A stretch of DNA of 6,851 bases, taken from assembly GCA_020201235.1 (NCBI GenBank), contig JAIVHD010000325.1, forward strand, positions 1 to 6,851. The letters run 5' to 3'. The stretch comes from Lysobacteraceae bacterium. Lineage in GTDB: Bacteria > Pseudomonadota > Gammaproteobacteria > Xanthomonadales > Wenzhouxiangellaceae. Shown in pieces: positions 1-6,774 of the stretch (the stretch's first letter is position 1; each line of letters starts with the position of its first letter). The notes under the pieces are model-generated. The model saw only the letters and a program-made list of their open reading frames with translations. It was not told the DNA's origin and did no database searches. Both the position numbers and the translations under genes were made by a program.

Positions 1-416
1 AAGCGGTGCTTGACCAATCCAACCCGCCGAAACTCGAAAACGTGCTTGAAGCCTTCATCTACCCGGCGCTATTGCTCAGCACCCAGTCTGCCGGCGACGA
101 CGGGCGCTTCATGCGCTTGCTGATGCGCGCCTGGGCCGAGAACACAAGCCAATTGCACGGCACCATCGCACGCCAGTATTCACATGTCATGCGCGCCTTC
201 GCCGACGCGGTCAGCCGCGCGCTCGGCACCTCGCCGGACAACCTGCGCCAGCAGCTCGATTTTCTGATCGGCGCGCTGACCTACACCATGGCCGAAACCC
301 GCGACGATCAGGTCGAGCAGACTGCCCGTGCGCTGGTTTGTTTCGGCTGCGCCGGCCTGCGCGACTCCGCGCTGGCGGCCACCCCAAAGAATTCGCTCAA
401 GGAGAATATTGCATGA
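1..416 (+). CDS. TetR/AcrR-family regulator, C-terminal part (PsrA-like), 5' partial
   Basis: This is the ligand-binding, all-helical C-terminal part of a TetR-type repressor. The DNA-binding helix-turn-helix lies outside the window. The frame is open from base 3, so the GTG at position 6 is an internal codon and not a start; about 137 residues are visible. The pattern FMRLLMRAW, a helical stretch, then FLIGALTYTM matches, from memory, the same region of Pseudomonas PsrA (FMRLL...FMLGAAAFSM), a long-chain fatty-acid sensor that controls beta-oxidation genes. The gene ends in TGA at 414-416, overlapping the fadE start as ATGA, so the two are co-transcribed and probably translationally coupled. 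A role in controlling this fad cluster is inference from homology and position; the effector and operator cannot be seen. The TetR family call is fairly safe; the PsrA subgroup is less so. Confidence 0.78.
   Translation, partial: AVLDQSNPPKLENVLEAFIYPALLLSTQSAGDDGRFMRLLMRAWAENTSQLHGTIARQYSHVMRAFADAVSRALGTSPDNLRQQLDFLIGALTYTMAETRDDQVEQTARALVCFGCAGLRDSALAATPKNSLKENIA
399..404 (+). promoter_or_regulatory. Shine-Dalgarno site that fixes the fadE start
   Basis: AAGGAG lies 8 nt before the ATG at 413. It supports that start over the in-frame ATG at 338, which would add 25 residues of Arg-rich sequence from inside the regulator gene and has no membrane or enzyme character. Confidence 0.8.
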
Positions 417-2746
417 CCACTGTTGCGCTGATTACCGTCGTTCTGATTCCGCTGGTTCTGGCCTACTTTGCCGCCCCCGTCTGGTTTGCCGCATTGCTGA
501 TGACAGCCGTGGCGGCCGGCGCGTTCTGGATTTCGCTGCACCCCGCCGTCGCCATCGCAGCAGCACTGATTGCACTGCCGCTGGTGGTCGCGGCATTGCC
601 GCCACTGCGGCGGCTGCTGATCACCAACCATCTGTTCGACTGGTTTCGCAAGGTGCTGCCGGCCATGTCGGCAACCGAGCGCGAGGCCCTGGAATCGGGC
701 ACGACCTGGTGGGACGCAGAGCTCTTTTCGGGCCGTCCGAAGTGGAAAAAACTGCTGAGCCACCCGGCCCCGTCGCTGACCGAGGAAGAGCGGGCCTTTA
801 TCGACGGCCCGGTCGAGGAACTCTGCCGCATGCTCGACGAGTGGCAGATCTACAACGACCAGGACCTGCCGCCGGAGGTCTGGGCACACTTGAAAAAGCA
901 CCGCTTCTTCAGCATGATCATCCCTAAAGAATATGGCGGGCTTGACTTTTCGGCCCAGGGCAATGCTGCGGTGGTGACCAAGATCGCCACGCGCAGTTCG
1001 TCGGCCGCGACCACCGTGATGGTACCGAACTCGCTCGGCCCGGGCGAGCTGCTGCACTATTTCGGCACCGAGGCGCAGAAGAAGCATTACCTGCCGCGCC
1101 TGGCCTCGGGCGAGGAAATTCCGTGTTTTGCGCTGACCTCACCGCTGGCCGGCTCAGACGCCGCATCGATGCCCGACAAGGGAATCGTCTGCAAGGGTGA
1201 GTTCGAGGGCAAGGAAGTTCTGGGATTGCGCGTTTCCTGGGACAAGCGCTACATCACACTGGCACCGGTCGCGACACTGGTCGGGCTGGCGTTCAAGGCC
1301 TTTGACCCCGACGGCCTGCTCGGCGACAAAAAGGACCTCGGGATTACCTGTGCGCTGATCCCGGCCAGCACCGCCGGCGTGGAAAACGGCAAACGCCACA
1401 TCCCGGGAGGAGCCCCGTTTATGAACGGCCCGACCCGCGGCACCGAGGTATTCATCCCGATGGACTGGGTCATCGGCGGCCAGGAACGCGTCGGCCAGGG
1501 CTGGCGCATGCTGATGCACTGCCTGTCGGCCGGCCGCGCGATCTCACTGCCGGCATTATCGGTGGCGTGCGGCAAGCTGCTCAGCCAGGTGACTGGAGCT
1601 TATGCGCGCGTTCGTTACCAGTTCAAACAGCCGATTGGCAACTTCGAGGGCGTCCAGGAGCCGTTGGCGCGCATCGCTGGCGAGACCTACCGCATGGATG
1701 CTGCGCACCGGATGACGCTGGTGTCGCTGGACCAGGGCGAGAAGCCAGCGGTATTGTCGGCCATCCTCAAGGCCAACCTGACCGAGGCCTACCGGCGGCT
1801 GACCATCGATTCCATGGACATCCACGGCGGCAAGGGCATCATCATGGGTCCGCGCAATTACTTAGGGCTGATTTACCAGTCGGTGCCGGTGGCCATCACG
1901 GTTGAGGGCGCCAACATCCTGACCCGCTCGATGATCATCTTCGGCCAGGGCGCAATCCGCTGCCATCCGTGGCTGCTCAAGGAAATGACGGCCGCCACCA
2001 GCCAGGCCCCGGACGCGCGCCGGGCAAGCCATTACAAGCGCATCAATCGCCTCAGCGCCAACTTCACGCTGATCGCCGACGCCACGCTGCTGATCCTGGG
2101 CGGCAAGTTCAAGTTCGCCGAAAAGTTGTCCGGCCGCTTCGCCGATGCGCTCAGTCATCTGTATATTGCATCGGCAATCCTGAAGCGCTTCGAAGACGAC
2201 GGTCGGCCCGTCGACGACCTGGCGCTGGTCGAATGGGGCGTGGCCGACAGCCTGCACCGCGTCGAGGAAGCCCTGCACGGCGTGCTGGCCAACTTCCCGT
2301 CCGGCGCCATCGGCTGGATCCTCAAGCGCATCTGCTTCCCGTTCGGTCGAGTGCATGCCGAATCCGACGACCGCACCGGCCGCAAAATCGCAATGATGTT
2401 GATGAGCCACAACGCCACCCGCGACCGTCTGACCCACGATGTCTACCGCGCCACCGAGGGTGTCGGCACAGCAATTGCGCTCAAGGCCTTCGACGCGGTG
2501 CTCGCCGCCGAGCAAGCCGAGCGCGCAGTGGTCAGTGGCCTGAAGCGCCAACCAACACCGGTCAATGTCGACAAGCTGGCCGCACAGGCGGTCGAGGCCG
2601 GTCTGATTAACGAGGAGCAGGCTCGCCTGCTGATCGAGGCCCAGCGCCTGTCGGCCGAGTTGATCGCGGTCGACGAGTTCGACCCCGACGCGCTGATGCA
2701 CGCGCAGTTCGGCGAAGCCGAATCGCCGCTGGCCAAGGCCAGTTGA
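413..2746 (+). CDS. fadE: Acyl-CoA dehydrogenase, FadE type
   Basis: This FAD enzyme carries out the first step of beta-oxidation, acyl-CoA to trans-2-enoyl-CoA, passing electrons to the respiratory chain through an electron carrier. The product is 777 residues, close to the roughly 814 of E. coli FadE and about twice an ordinary acyl-CoA dehydrogenase. Residues about 4-62 are very hydrophobic, with one or two probable membrane segments that would anchor it to the inner membrane. The dehydrogenase core follows: TSPLAGSDA at 242-250 (FAD/substrate motif), YITLAPVATLVGLAF at 280-294, QFKQPIGNFEGVQ at 403-415, and VEGANILTRS from 497, where Glu498 aligns with the catalytic base of the family (the YEGT motif). 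About 530-777 is the C-terminal extension typical of FadE (DUF1974). The start overlaps the regulator stop. The frame is intact and I see nothing missing. Family and function are well supported; chain-length preference is unknown. Confidence 0.95.
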   Translation: MTTVALITVVLIPLVLAYFAAPVWFAALLMTAVAAGAFWISLHPAVAIAAALIALPLVVAALPPLRRLLITNHLFDWFRKVLPAMSATEREALESGTTWWDAELFSGRPKWKKLLSHPAPSLTEEERAFIDGPVEELCRMLDEWQIYNDQDLPPEVWAHLKKHRFFSMIIPKEYGGLDFSAQGNAAVVTKIATRSSSAATTVMVPNSLGPGELLHYFGTEAQKKHYLPRLASGEEIPCFALTSPLAGSDAASMPDKGIVCKGEFEGKEVLGLRVSWDKRYITLAPVATLVGLAFKAFDPDGLLGDKKDLGITCALIPASTAGVENGKRHIPGGAPFMNGPTRGTEVFIPMDWVIGGQERVGQGWRMLMHCLSAGRAISLPALSVACGKLLSQVTGAYARVRYQFKQPIGNFEGVQEPLARIAGETYRMDAAHRMTLVSLDQGEKPAVLSAILKANLTEAYRRLTIDSMDIHGGKGIIMGPRNYLGLIYQSVPVAITVEGANILTRSMIIFGQGAIRCHPWLLKEMTAATSQAPDARRASHYKRINRLSANFTLIADATLLILGGKFKFAEKLSGRFADALSHLYIASAILKRFEDDGRPVDDLALVEWGVADSLHRVEEALHGVLANFPSGAIGWILKRICFPFGRVHAESDDRTGRKIAMMLMSHNATRDRLTHDVYRATEGVGTAIALKAFDAVLAAEQAERAVVSGLKRQPTPVNVDKLAAQAVEAGLINEEQARLLIEAQRLSAELIAVDEFDPDALMHAQFGEAESPLAKAS

Positions 2747-2758
2747 GACACACTGCGT

Positions 2759-2829
2759 TCCATAGATTACGCAGATTGACACAGACAAGGCCTTCAGGCC
2801 AATCGATGTTCATCTGTTAACTCTGTGGA
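2759..2829. repeat. Imperfect palindrome in the fadE-fadN gap
   Basis: A 71-nt imperfect inverted repeat. Pairing blocks, outside to inside: TCCA 2759-2762 with TGGA 2826-2829, AGA 2764-2766 with TCT 2822-2824, TTA 2767-2769 with TAA 2818-2820, CAGAT 2772-2776 with ATCTG 2812-2816, and GGCC 2789-2792 with GGCC 2797-2800 around a TTCA loop. The words (CAGATTGACACAGA, TTCATCTGTTAACTCTGTGG) resemble, from memory, a dispersed repeat of the CAGATTACACAGAT kind found between genes in many environmental bacteria; this copy would be degenerate. There is no U-tract, so it is not an obvious intrinsic terminator. The rest of the 154-nt gap holds no gene and no convincing promoter. Confidence 0.55.
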
Positions 2830-2885
2830 CCGCTTTCAAAGACAAACCGCGATTGGTCAAAGATCGAAAATCCAGAATTCGAAAC

Positions 2886-2890
2886 AGGAA
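2886..2890 (+). promoter_or_regulatory. Shine-Dalgarno site that fixes the fadN start
   Basis: AGGAA, 10 nt before the ATG at 2901. It favours that start over the GTG at 2853, which would add a Lys/Arg/Asn-rich tail of 16 residues ahead of the nucleotide-binding fold. The same AGGAAT...CAACCATG context precedes the thiolase start at 5452. Confidence 0.65.
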
Positions 2891-2900
2891 TAAGACAACC

Positions 2901-5267
2901 ATGTCCAACAACAGATTCATCGTTAGAAAAGCCGCGGTACTTGGTGCCGGCGTAATGGGTGCCCAAATCGCGGCGCATTTGACCGCCGCCGGTATCCCGG
3001 TCCGCCTGTTCGACCTGCCGGCAAAACAAGGTGGGCGCAACGACCTGGTCACCGGCTCAATCCAGCGACTCGGCAAACTCAAGCCGCCGCCGCTGGCCGA
3101 CAACCGCCTGATCGAATTCCTGCACCCGGCCAATTTCGACGATGACGCGGCCAGCCTGGCCGACTGCGACTTCATCATCGAAGCCGTGGCCGAGCGCATC
3201 GACATCAAGAAATCGCTGTACGACAAGATTGAACAGCACATCCAGCCCGACGCGATCTTTGCCTCCAATACTTCCGGGCTGTCGATTACCGAGCTGGCCA
3301 GCGTGTTGCCGGAAAGAAATCGCGCGCGTTTCTGCGGCGTGCATTTCTTCAACCCACCGCGCTACATGCACCTGGTCGAACTGATCCCGCACGCCGGCAC
3401 CGATGCCGGCGTGCTGGACCAGCTCGAGGTGTTTCTGACCCAGACCCTGGGCAAGGGCGTGGTTCGCGCCCGCGATACGGTCAACTTCATTGCCAACCGG
3501 GTCGGCGTGTTCTCGATGATCTCGACCGTGCATCACGCAAAGCGCCTTGGGCTCGGCTTCGACACTGTCGATGCGCTGACCGGACCGGCAATCGGGCGGC
3601 CGAAATCGGCTACTTTCCGGCTGGCCGATGTGGTCGGCCTGGACACCATGGCCAGTGTCATCAACACCATGCAGACCCGGCTTCAAGACGACCCCTGGCA
3701 CCCTTGTTATCAGGTGCCGGACTGGATGCAGCAACTGATCGACGCCGGCGCACTGGGTCAAAAGTCAGGCGCCGGTGTATTCCGCAAGGAGGGCAAGGCG
3801 ATCAAGGTGCTGGCACCGAAAACCGGAGAATATCGCGAGACCGATTACGGCATCGACGATGAAGTCAAAAAGGTGCTGGGCATCCGCGACCCGGCCGAAA
3901 AAATGAAAACGCTGGCCGAATCCGACCGACCGGAGCTGGAGTTCCTATGGGCCATACACCGCGACCTGTTCCAGTACTGCGCCGTCCACCTGGCTGAAAT
4001 CGCCGACTCGGCCCGCGAAATCGACCTGGCCATGCGCTGGGGCTACGGCTGGCAGCACGGCCCGTTCGAGATCTGGCAGGCCGCAGGCTGGAATGAAGTG
4101 GCCGCCCTCGTCCAGCGCGACATCGACAACGGCACCGCGCTGGCCAGCGCTGCCCTGCCCGATTGGGTCTCGCAGGTACAGGCGGCCCACGCCCACGACG
4201 GTTCGGTTTCCGGCAACGGCAATCCCGTGCCGCGTCCGGACCTGGCCGTCTACCGGCGCCAGCTCCAGCCGCCGCGCCTGATCGGCGAAACGTCCGAGCG
4301 CGGCACGACCGTGGCCGACCTGGACGGCGCGCGCCTCTGGACGCTGGAGGATGATGTTCTGATCGTCTCTCACAAGTCAAAGATGAACGTCATCGATTCG
4401 GGCGTCATCGATGGCTTGAACGAGGCCGTCGAGCGTGCCGAACGCGAATTTTCCGGGATCGTGATCTGGCAACCGAACGGACCATTTTCGGCCGGTGCCA
4501 ACCTCAAAGCGGCCATGGAATGGGTTGAAAACGGCGAGTTCGACAAGGTCGAAAAACTGGTTACCGATTTCCAGCAGGTCAACCTGCGGCTGCGCTACGC
4601 GGCCGTGCCGAGCGTGGCTGCGGTTCGCGGACTGGCACTGGGCGGCGGCCTCGAGCTGGCCATGCACACCAGCCGCATCGTCGCGCACCTGGAGTCCTAC
4701 ATGGGTCTGGTCGAGGCCGGCGTCGGGCTGCTGCCCGCCGGTGGCGGACTGGGCACGCTGGCGCTGCGCATTCACGATCAGACCGTTGCCGGCGACCGCG
4801 ATCCACTGCTTGAGAAACGCTTCAAGCAGATCGCGATGGGCCAGGTCTCGGGCTCGGCCATGGAAGCCCGCGAAATGGGCTATCTGCGCGAGGCCGATGC
4901 AATCGTCATGCACGAGCACGAACTGCTGCACGCCGCCCACGGCCAGATTGCCGCCCTGAACGCGGCCGGCTACCGCGCGCCGCTGCCGGGTCGCCGCATC
5001 CCGGCCGCCGGCGACGTCGGAATCGCGACGCTCAAGATGTTGCTGACCAACATGCTCGAAGGCCACTTCATCAGCCCGCACGATTTCGAAATCAGCGCCC
5101 GCATCGCCGACACGCTATGCGGCGGCCAGATCGATCGCGACACCCCGGTCGATGAAGCATGGCTGTACGGCCTGGAGCGCAGGCACTTCGTCGAACTGGC
5201 GAAAATGAAACCAACCCAGGAGCGCATCGTGCATATGCTCAAGACCGGCAAGCCGTTACGGAATTGA
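2901..5267 (+). CDS. fadN: 3-hydroxyacyl-CoA dehydrogenase / enoyl-CoA hydratase, FadN type
   Basis: A bifunctional cytosolic enzyme of 788 residues for steps two and three of beta-oxidation: hydration of trans-2-enoyl-CoA and NAD-dependent oxidation to 3-ketoacyl-CoA. Domains in order: NAD-binding 3-hydroxyacyl-CoA dehydrogenase about 8-188, with GAGVMGAQIAAHL from 15, SNTSGLSI from 122, catalytic His148 in HFFNPP and Glu160; its C-terminal domain about 191-296, with FIANRVG and GQKSGAGVF; a second copy of that domain about 346-400 (EIDLAMRWGYGWQHGPFE); and an enoyl-CoA hydratase (crotonase) domain about 480-670. There, FSAGANL (529-535) would supply the oxyanion hole, and Glu585 (GGGLELA) and Glu605 (MGLVEAGVGL) align with crotonase Glu144 and Glu164. 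This order is the reverse of FadB/FadJ and matches Bacillus FadN (789 residues). The length is normal and all expected catalytic residues are present. The call is strong; the fadN symbol rests on architecture. Confidence 0.93.
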   Translation: MSNNRFIVRKAAVLGAGVMGAQIAAHLTAAGIPVRLFDLPAKQGGRNDLVTGSIQRLGKLKPPPLADNRLIEFLHPANFDDDAASLADCDFIIEAVAERIDIKKSLYDKIEQHIQPDAIFASNTSGLSITELASVLPERNRARFCGVHFFNPPRYMHLVELIPHAGTDAGVLDQLEVFLTQTLGKGVVRARDTVNFIANRVGVFSMISTVHHAKRLGLGFDTVDALTGPAIGRPKSATFRLADVVGLDTMASVINTMQTRLQDDPWHPCYQVPDWMQQLIDAGALGQKSGAGVFRKEGKAIKVLAPKTGEYRETDYGIDDEVKKVLGIRDPAEKMKTLAESDRPELEFLWAIHRDLFQYCAVHLAEIADSAREIDLAMRWGYGWQHGPFEIWQAAGWNEVAALVQRDIDNGTALASAALPDWVSQVQAAHAHDGSVSGNGNPVPRPDLAVYRRQLQPPRLIGETSERGTTVADLDGARLWTLEDDVLIVSHKSKMNVIDSGVIDGLNEAVERAEREFSGIVIWQPNGPFSAGANLKAAMEWVENGEFDKVEKLVTDFQQVNLRLRYAAVPSVAAVRGLALGGGLELAMHTSRIVAHLESYMGLVEAGVGLLPAGGGLGTLALRIHDQTVAGDRDPLLEKRFKQIAMGQVSGSAMEAREMGYLREADAIVMHEHELLHAAHGQIAALNAAGYRAPLPGRRIPAAGDVGIATLKMLLTNMLEGHFISPHDFEISARIADTLCGGQIDRDTPVDEAWLYGLERRHFVELAKMKPTQERIVHMLKTGKPLRN

Positions 5268-5271
5268 TGTC

Positions 5272-5394
5272 TGGCTACTGCGCGACCGGCTGTCGGCGTC
5301 CGGCGGTGCTCGGATTCCTCATGGACACTCATCCTCCACTGCGGATCCTGCGCGCCGGCAACCACCGACAGCCGGCTGCTCGCTACACCAGCCA
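5272..5394. repeat. Long imperfect palindrome in the fadN-thiolase gap
   Basis: A 123-nt interrupted inverted repeat starting 5 nt after the fadN stop. Colinear pairing blocks are 5272-5276 with 5390-5394 (TGGCT/AGCCA), 5286-5296 with 5365-5375 (11 bp, perfect, CCGGCTGTCGG), 5300-5305 with 5353-5358 (CCGGCG/CGCCGG), 5312-5315 with 5345-5348, and 5322-5325 with 5335-5338, leaving an apex of about 9 nt. No convincing coding frame lies within it. It could be a MITE-like or REP-like element, or an RNA hairpin that separates expression of fadN from the thiolase. The remaining gap, 5395-5451, is AT-richer and carries the thiolase ribosome-binding site. Confidence 0.6.
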
Positions 5395-5439
5395 AACAAT
5401 TCCGGAGCACCAGCTTCGAATATTCAAAAATTTACCGAT

Positions 5440-5444
5440 AGGAA
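5440..5444 (+). promoter_or_regulatory. Shine-Dalgarno site of the thiolase gene
   Basis: AGGAA, 7 nt before the ATG at 5452, in a context matching the fadN leader. Translation initiation therefore looks intact although the gene behind it is broken. Confidence 0.6.
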
Positions 5445-5451
5445 TTCAACC

Positions 5452-6613
5452 ATGAGTGATGCATACATCGTTTCCGCCGTCCGGACGCCGGTTGCCAAGG
5501 CGTTCAAGGGCGGCTTCCGCAATACCCGACCCGACGACCTGCTGGCGCACGTGATTCGCCAGGCCATGGCCGAAGTGCCCGAGATCAATGGATCGGAAAT
5601 CGAAGACGTGATCGTCGGCTGTGCCATGCCCGAGGCCGAACAGGGCATGAACGTCGCGCGAATCGGCGCATTGCTGGCCGGGCTGCCTGACAGCGTGCCG
5701 GGCGTGACCGTCAACCGCTTCTGCTCCTCGGGCCTTCAAACCGTGGCCATGGCCGCCGACCGAATTCGCCTGGGTGAGGCCCACCGAAACCATGACCATG
5801 GTGCCGATGATGGGCCACAAGGTCGCAATGAACCCCGACGTGTTCCGGGACGACAACCTTGCGATTGCCTACGGCATGGGCATCACGGCCGAAAAGGTCT
5901 CCGAGCAGTACGGCATATCGCGCCAGGATCAGGACCAGTTTGCATACCAAAGCCATCAGAAGGCCATTTCGGCCATCGACAACGGCCAGTTCACCGAGAT
6001 TCGCCCGTATACCGTCATCAGCCACCAGCCCGACCTGTCCTCCGGCGCGATCCGCGAAATTGAATCCGTGATCGACACCGACGAAGGCCCGCGGCGCGAC
6101 ACCACGCCCGAGGCGCTGGGCAAACTGCGCACCGTATTCCGCGCAGACGGTACCGTCACCGCCGGCACCAGCTCGCAGATGTCGGACGGCGCCGGCGCGC
6201 TGATCCTGGTATCGGAAAAGATCCTCAAAAAGTACAACCTCACCCCGCTGGCCGTGTTCCGCGGCTTCTCGGTCGCCGGCGTGCCGCCGGAGATCATGGG
6301 AATCGGCCCGATTGCGGCCATCCCCAAGGTGTTGGAACAGACCGGCATCGCCAAGAATGACCTCGACTGGATCGAACTCAACGAAGCCTTCGCAGCCCAG
6401 GCGTTAGCTGTAATCCGCACGACCGGGCTTGATCCCGACAAGGTCAACCCGTTAGGCGGCGCGATCGCGCTCGGCCACCCGCTGGGCGCGACCGGCGCGG
6501 TGCTGTCGGCCAAGCTGATACATGGTCTGAGAAGACGCAAGCAGAAATATGGCATGGTCACCATGTGCATCGGCACCGGCATGGGCGCTGCCGGCATATT
6601 CGAAGCGCTGTAA
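5452..6613 (+). pseudogene. fadA: Acetyl-CoA acyltransferase (3-ketoacyl-CoA thiolase), frameshifted
   Basis: The gene encodes the last beta-oxidation enzyme, which splits 3-ketoacyl-CoA with CoA into acetyl-CoA and a shortened acyl-CoA. Codons 1-110 read as a normal thiolase in one frame, including nucleophile Cys91 in NRFCSSGLQ, up to RIRLGEA ending at 5781. From 5783 the family sequence resumes one frame over (TETMTMVPMMGHK) and runs to the TAA at 6611-6613, with LNEAF, the His of ALGHPLGATG and the Cys of CIGTGMG. The usual link between the two halves, about seven residues like DVMIAGG, is missing, which fits a 20-nt loss. Restored, the protein would be 393 residues (triad Cys91, His349, Cys379), a normal length. 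As written, translation from 5452 runs into a foreign frame and stops at 6063 after 203 residues, without the His and second Cys. A genuine pseudogene or an assembly error are both possible. The family call is certain. Confidence 0.88.
5779..5785 (+). other. Junction of the apparent 20-nt deletion in the thiolase gene
   Basis: GCC (Ala110, 5779-5781) is followed by a lone C at 5782, then ACC (Thr) in the downstream frame. An ancestral GEA-DVMIAGG-TETM reading needs 21 nt between Ala and Thr and only 1 remains, so 20 nt are missing. No direct repeat longer than two or three bases is evident at the joint, though the lost sequence cannot be seen. Confidence 0.7.
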
Positions 6614-6626
6614 CGCGCGGTCCGAT

Positions 6627-6655
6627 GCCGGGGTGCCGCCAGGCGGCACTCCGGC
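6627..6655 (+). terminator. Strong GC stem-loop after the thiolase, possible transcript end
   Basis: A 13-bp stem (6627-6639 with 6643-6655) closed by a CAG loop, with all pairs Watson-Crick except one G-U. It lies 13 nt after the thiolase stop, where an operon terminator is expected. No run of T follows (CACGATCGC), so it is not a classic intrinsic terminator. It may instead protect the transcript's 3' end or be a REP-like palindrome. Confidence 0.4.
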
Positions 6656-6738
6656 CACGATCGCTACACGCTCTCGCGGTTACCTGATCCTGGTGAGCGC
6701 TTTCCGGCCCGCCCTTCGGGAGTGCGTCTATTAATACC

Positions 6739-6767
6739 TTCATAAGTAAAGCCTCATAGGTTATACT
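6739..6767 (+). promoter_or_regulatory. Possible promoter of the transposase-like gene
   Basis: TTCATA (6739-6744, 4 of 6 to the -35 consensus), a 17-nt spacer, and TATACT (6762-6767, 5 of 6 to the -10 consensus). Transcription would begin at or just before the ATG at 6775, giving a leaderless or near-leaderless message, which agrees with the lack of a clear ribosome-binding site. AT-rich DNA gives such matches by chance, so this is tentative. Confidence 0.3.
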
Positions 6768-6774
6768 ATGCAGC

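Noticed and set aside
338..412. Longer fadE reading from the ATG at 338
   Set aside because: The added 25 residues come from inside the regulator gene, are Arg-rich, and have no ribosome-binding site. The ATG at 413 has AAGGAG at the right distance and begins the membrane segment.
308..1087. Long minus-strand open frames under fadE and fadN (for example 308-1087 and 1862-2788)
   Set aside because: They are shadows of high-GC coding sequence. The plus-strand frames are full-length conserved enzymes, and the minus-strand products are low-complexity with no recognisable motif.
2831..2880. Possible operator near the repeated TCAAAGA words (2836-2842 and 2857-2863)
   Set aside because: They are direct repeats in AT-rich spacer and do not form the CAAAC...GTTTG-like palindrome I associate with PsrA sites.
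2853..2900. Start of the FadN-type protein at the GTG at 2853
   Set aside because: The extension is a basic tail translated from spacer DNA. The ATG at 2901 has AGGAA upstream and gives the normal 788-residue length.
5776..5790. Programmed +1 frameshift joining the two thiolase halves
   Set aside because: No known slippery signal or stimulatory structure is evident. A +1 shift would still leave seven core residues missing, including the GG motif.
5774..6613. Thiolase C-terminal half as an independent gene starting at the GTG at 5774
   Set aside because: No ribosome-binding site precedes it, and the product would lack nucleophile Cys91. It is best read as the 3' part of one broken gene.
6708..6720. 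Small hairpin CCCG/CGGG before the AT-rich stretch
   Set aside because: Only four pairs, and the following TCTATTAAT is not a convincing T-run; too weak to call a terminator.
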